Positions 60,704-64,000 of a DNA stretch of 64,000 nucleotides are shown here, in pieces. A model generated the notes under the pieces. It had not been told where the DNA came from. It ran no database searches and saw only the letters and a program-made list of their open reading frames with translations. The position numbers and the translations under genes are program-made. Numbering within the stretch: the stretch's first letter is position 1; each line of letters begins with the position of its first letter. This DNA comes from Vreelandella zhanjiangensis DSM 21076 (GTDB lineage: Bacteria > Pseudomonadota > Gammaproteobacteria > Pseudomonadales > Halomonadaceae), in the NCBI RefSeq assembly GCF_000377665.1, contig NZ_KB898651.1, positions 186,001-250,000 on the forward strand. Reading direction: 5' to 3'.

Positions 60704-61765
60704 TTACAGCAGGTCGTCGTCAGCATCAGCGGCGACATCAGCAGCCGGCGCTTCTTCTTTTTTCGGGTCAGGCTTGGCAAGCAGCTGTTCCCGAATCTGG
60801 CTTTCGATCTCTTGCATGATTTCCGGATGCTCTTCAAGGTACTGGGCGGCGTTTGCCTTGCCCTGACCAATCTTGTTGCCTTTATAGCTGTACCAGGCGC
60901 CTGCCTTGTCGACCAGGTTGCACTGCACGCCCAGATCAACCACCTCACCAGCATGGTAAATACCCTTGCCGTACAGGATCTGGAACTCGGCCTGACGGAA
61001 CGGCGGTGCTACCTTGTTTTTAACCACTTTAACGCGGGTTTCGTTACCGGTGACTTCATCACCCGATTTTACGGAACCGGTACGGCGAATATCGAGCCGC
61101 ACGCTGGCGTAAAACTTCAGCGCGTTACCGCCAGTCGTGGTTTCCGGGCTACCAAACATCACGCCGATCTTCATGCGGATCTGGTTGATAAACACCACGA
61201 GGCAGTTGGCGTTTTTGATATTACCGGTGATTTTACGCAGCGCCTGAGACATCAAACGCGCCTGCAGACCTACATGGGTATCACCCATTTCGCCTTCGAT
61301 TTCAGCCCGCGGTGTCAGCGCGGCAACGGAGTCGATAATGATCACGTCAACGCCGCCCGAGCGGACCAGCATATCGGTGATTTCAAGCGCCTGCTCACCG
61401 GTGTCCGGCTGAGATACCAGCAGGTCATCCAGGTTAACACCCAGTTTTTCTGCATAGCTTGGATCAAGGGCGTGCTCGGCATCAACGAACGCACATACCT
61501 TGCCCTGCTTCTGTGCTTGAGCAATGACCGACAGGGTCAGCGTGGTTTTACCCGACGATTCCGGTCCAAAAATCTCTACCACCCGGCCAAAGGGCAAACC
61601 ACCAATGCCAAGAGCGATGTCCAAGCCTAGCGAGCCAGTGGACACTGACGGCATGACGACGCGCGGAGCGTCGCCCAAGCGCATCACCGTGCCTTTACCA
61701 AACTGGCGGTCGATCTGACTAAGTGCGGCGTTTAGCGCTTTCGTACGGTTGTCATCCTGAGCCAT
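60704..61765 (-). CDS. recA: Recombinase RecA
   Basis: 353 residues. Walker [10 protein letters not shown] with K73, Walker [11 protein letters not shown], and L1/L2 loops ([14 protein letters not shown] and the [16 protein letters not shown] region). Strand exchange, SOS co-protease for LexA. An acidic C-terminal tail ([11 protein letters not shown]) is intact. A perfect LexA box lies 20 bases before the start. Confidence 0.99.
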   Translation of the reverse strand: MAQDDNRTKALNAALSQIDRQFGKGTVMRLGDAPRVVMPSVSTGSLGLDIALGIGGLPFGRVVEIFGPESSGKTTLTLSVIAQAQKQGKVCAFVDAEHALDPSYAEKLGVNLDDLLVSQPDTGEQALEITDMLVRSGGVDVIIIDSVAALTPRAEIEGEMGDTHVGLQARLMSQALRKITGNIKNANCLVVFINQIRMKIGVMFGSPETTTGGNALKFYASVRLDIRRTGSVKSGDEVTGNETRVKVVKNKVAPPFRQAEFQILYGKGIYHAGEVVDLGVQCNLVDKAGAWYSYKGNKIGQGKANAAQYLEEHPEIMQEIESQIREQLLAKPDPKKEEAPAADVAADADDDLL

Positions 61766-61785
61766 GCAAACACCCTCATCACAAA

Positions 61786-61801
61786 CTGTATAATTACACA
61801 G
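61786..61801 (-). promoter_or_regulatory. LexA box of recA
   Basis: CTGTATAATTACACAG, a CTG-N10-CAG SOS box, 20 bases upstream of the recA ATG. Overlaps the likely -10 element TATAAT. Confidence 0.85.
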
Positions 61802-61853
61802 TATTATGCCAAAAATTTGCTGGTAAACAAATCCTCAACGTCGTTTTTAACGA

Positions 61854-62387
61854 TTATTTCTCAACCTCACCTTCCCCAAAAGCATCCAGGCGCGCTACCA
61901 GGCCTGCCAGCGCCTCGCGTACTGCCTGCTCGCGCACTGCCTGACGATCACCGGGAAAATGAAAGCATTCCGCCTGCTGGTGAATCTTATCTCCCCAGGC
62001 AAGCCAGACGGTTCCCACCGGTTTTTCTGGATTGCCGCCATCAGGCCCGGCAACACCGCTTACCGCAACGCCCAATTGAGCGCCGCTTTCCTGACAAGCG
62101 CCTGCGACCATTGCCTTCACCACCGCCTCACTGACGGCACCTTCAGCTTCCAGTGTAGCGGCTGGCACACCTAACAGGCGTGTTTTTGCCGTATTCGCAT
62201 AGGTAATATAGCCCGTTGTAAAATAAGCCGAGCTTCCCGCCGCCGAGGTAATGGCACTGGCGATGCCACCGCCCGTACATGACTCCGCCGCGGTTATTTC
62301 TATCTGACGCTGCTGACAGACCCGCCCAAGCCGCTGTGCCAGAAGTGACAAATCAAGATTTTTAAGGCTGGATACGCTAGGGGGCAT
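61854..62387 (-). CDS. pncC: Nicotinamide-nucleotide amidase (CinA C-terminal family)
   Basis: 177 residues of the stand-alone CinA C-terminal domain, which deamidates NMN to nicotinate mononucleotide in pyridine nucleotide recycling. Motifs AAESCTGGGIA (about 34-44), GYITYANTAK and GVAGPDGG are intact. Leftward, upstream of recA and divergent from mutS, the usual location. Confidence 0.93.
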   Translation of the reverse strand: MPPSVSSLKNLDLSLLAQRLGRVCQQRQIEITAAESCTGGGIASAITSAAGSSAYFTTGYITYANTAKTRLLGVPAATLEAEGAVSEAVVKAMVAGACQESGAQLGVAVSGVAGPDGGNPEKPVGTVWLAWGDKIHQQAECFHFPGDRQAVREQAVREALAGLVARLDAFGEGEVEK

Positions 62388-62589
62388 GGTCGCTCCTTCA
62401 TGTAGGACATCAGTTCAGCGTAGAATACTGCGTTTAGCTTTCTCAAAGAAATCGCTCAAAGAAATCGCGCAAAAAGTACGTAACCCAAGAATGTGGTTAA
62501 AAAGGTAGTAAAGAGCGTATTTCAAAGCACATATTTCAAGAACATGCCGCAAGCCACGCTGGCTTGCGCCACGCTCAATCAGGACGCCC

Positions 62590-64000
62590 ATGTCACAGGC
62601 CATTCCCCCCAACACGCCAATGATCACGCAATATTTAAAGATCAAACGTGAACACCCCGAGGTACTACTGTTCTACCGCATGGGGGATTTTTACGAGCTG
62701 TTTTTCGACGACGCCAAACGCGCTTCAGCCCTGCTGGACATTACGCTCACCCAGCGCGGCCAGTCAGGCGGCAAACCGATCCCCATGGCTGGCATCCCCT
62801 ATCATAGCGCCGAGGGCTATCTCGCCCGCCTGGTGGCTACCGGTGAATCCGTGGCCATCTGCGAGCAAATTGGTGATCCGGCTACCAGCAAAGGCCCCGT
62901 CGAACGGCAGGTAGTGCGCATTGTGACACCCGGCACCCTGCACGATGAGGCCCTGCTCGACGCCCGCCGCGACAACGTGCTGGTCGCTTTGGCATCTGGC
63001 AGCGATCGCTGGGGACTTGCCTGGCTTGAGCTTTCCAGCGGACGTTTTAGCGTGCTGGAAGTAGACAGCGAAGCCGAGATGCTCGCCGAGCTGACCCGTC
63101 TTTCACCCGCCGAGTTACTGGTACCCGAGAGCTTAACGCTTCCCGACATGTGGTCGCAAAAGCGTAGCTTACGCCGACAGGGCGAGTGGTTGTTTGATCT
63201 GGAAAGCGCCAATCGCAGCCTGTGCGATCAGTTTGAAGTGCAGGATCTGCGTGGGTTTGGCTGCGCTCATCTAACGACCGCGCTTGTCGCCGCCGGTGTG
63301 CTGATCGATTACGCGCGTGACACACAGCGCTCGCGCCTGCCCCACGTCACCGCGCTGAGCGTCGAAAACCGCGATGACGCAGTAGTGATCGATGGTGCCA
63401 GCCGACGCAATCTGGAGATTGATATCAACCTGGGCGGCAGTGCCGACAATACGCTGGCAAGCGTGTTGGACACCTGCACCACTGCAATGGGTTCACGGCT
63501 ACTGAAACGTTGGCTGAATCGCCCTCTGCGCCAGCGCGAGACGGTACAGGGCCGCCAGGCCGGCGTTGCACTGTTAAGCCTGGACGCCGCCTATATGACG
63601 CTGCGCGACACGCTCAATGATGTTGGTGATGTCGAGCGTATTCTGGCGCGCGTTGCGCTGTATAGCGCCCGGCCGCGCGATTTGGCGCGCCTGAGAGATG
63701 CCCTCAATACCCTGCCCATGCTTGAGCAGCAGCTAAGTGACGTCGAAAGTGGCAGCGCTCTGGACAACCTGCGCCCACATATCCGCCCCTATCCCGACAT
63801 CGCCGACACGCTCAACCGGGCGCTGATTGAGAACCCGCCCGTAGTTATCCGTGATGGCGGTGTGATTGCCGATGGCTTTGACGCCGAGCTTGATGAGCAC
63901 CGCGGCATGGCCGAAAACGCCGGCAGCTACCTGGTCAAGCTTGAACTGCGTGAACGTGAACGTACCGGACTTGCCAACCTGAAGGTCGGCTACAACCGCG
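62590..64000 (+). CDS. mutS: DNA mismatch repair protein MutS, 3' end outside the window
   Basis: 470 residues are visible; the frame is open to the edge. The mismatch-binding F34-x-E36 motif (MGDFYELFF) in domain I is intact, followed by the connector and the start of the lever/core domain ([27 protein letters not shown]). ATPase and C-terminal parts lie beyond. ATG 62590 follows an AGGA ribosome site (62580-62583). Confidence 0.97.
   Translation, partial: MSQAIPPNTPMITQYLKIKREHPEVLLFYRMGDFYELFFDDAKRASALLDITLTQRGQSGGKPIPMAGIPYHSAEGYLARLVATGESVAICEQIGDPATSKGPVERQVVRIVTPGTLHDEALLDARRDNVLVALASGSDRWGLAWLELSSGRFSVLEVDSEAEMLAELTRLSPAELLVPESLTLPDMWSQKRSLRRQGEWLFDLESANRSLCDQFEVQDLRGFGCAHLTTALVAAGVLIDYARDTQRSRLPHVTALSVENRDDAVVIDGASRRNLEIDINLGGSADNTLASVLDTCTTAMGSRLLKRWLNRPLRQRETVQGRQAGVALLSLDAAYMTLRDTLNDVGDVERILARVALYSARPRDLARLRDALNTLPMLEQQLSDVESGSALDNLRPHIRPYPDIADTLNRALIENPPVVIRDGGVIADGFDAELDEHRGMAENAGSYLVKLELRERERTGLANLKVGYNR

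Overview
The window looks like a chromosome segment of a moderately halophilic gammaproteobacterium of the Halomonas type. The evidence is the gene order: mutS / pncC-recA-recX-alaS-lysC-csrA-tRNA-Ser-tRNA-Arg, smc...zipA-ligA, and guaB-guaA. Other support is a complete ccmABCDEFGHI cluster, a sodium-pumping oxaloacetate decarboxylase (oadGAB) and mostly GC-rich coding sequence. This is inferred from protein recognition; no database search was possible.

Layout. (1) Positions 1-9670 are an accessory, defence-type region lying just downstream of the 3' end of guaA, a known island integration target. It holds a leftward, window-truncated protein of at least 1071 residues (PD-(D/E)XK-like N-terminus plus P-loop STAND-like ATPase). 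It also holds a rightward Hachiman-type pair, hamA (DUF1837 nuclease) and hamB (SF2 helicase), followed by an unrecognised 377-residue gene with a putative zinc site. (2) 9671-14319 is purine synthesis (guaB-guaA) and xseA. (3) 14355-17486 holds a palindromic element, an AhpD-like protein and a class-III aminotransferase, with a divergent RpiR-type regulator. (4) 17604-21764 is an envelope/stress cluster: a DUF3618 protein, a holin-family membrane protein, a Ser/Gly-rich one-TM protein and, across an AT-rich gap, an SDR stress oxidoreductase. (5) 21903-31691 is housekeeping: argA, Pit phosphate transporter with its DUF47 partner, CYTH phosphatase, Kv-type channel, yciO, rnm, yciI and mnmC. (6) 31685-42115 is yheU-ligA, zipA and smc, with a D-tartrate dehydratase (tarD) and LysR regulator inserted between zipA and smc. 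(7) 42212-49047 is the cytochrome c maturation operon. (8) 49158-50341 holds a LexA box, a LexA/UmuD-fold protein without its catalytic serine, and yigZ. (9) 50477-55116 is oadGAB and dusC. (10) 55282-64000 is three tRNAs, csrA, lysC, alaS, recX, recA (with LexA box), pncC and the start of mutS.

How the parts work together. The defence region combines a probable nucleic-acid-degrading STAND protein with HamAB, in which a helicase is thought to restrain and then release a nuclease. The third gene is the least understood and is the best candidate for something new. The SOS theme recurs: recA and the serine-less LexA-like gene both carry a CTG-N10-CAG operator. Sodium-linked oxaloacetate decarboxylation and tartrate dehydration, which yields oxaloacetate, could be metabolically connected, but that link is inference.
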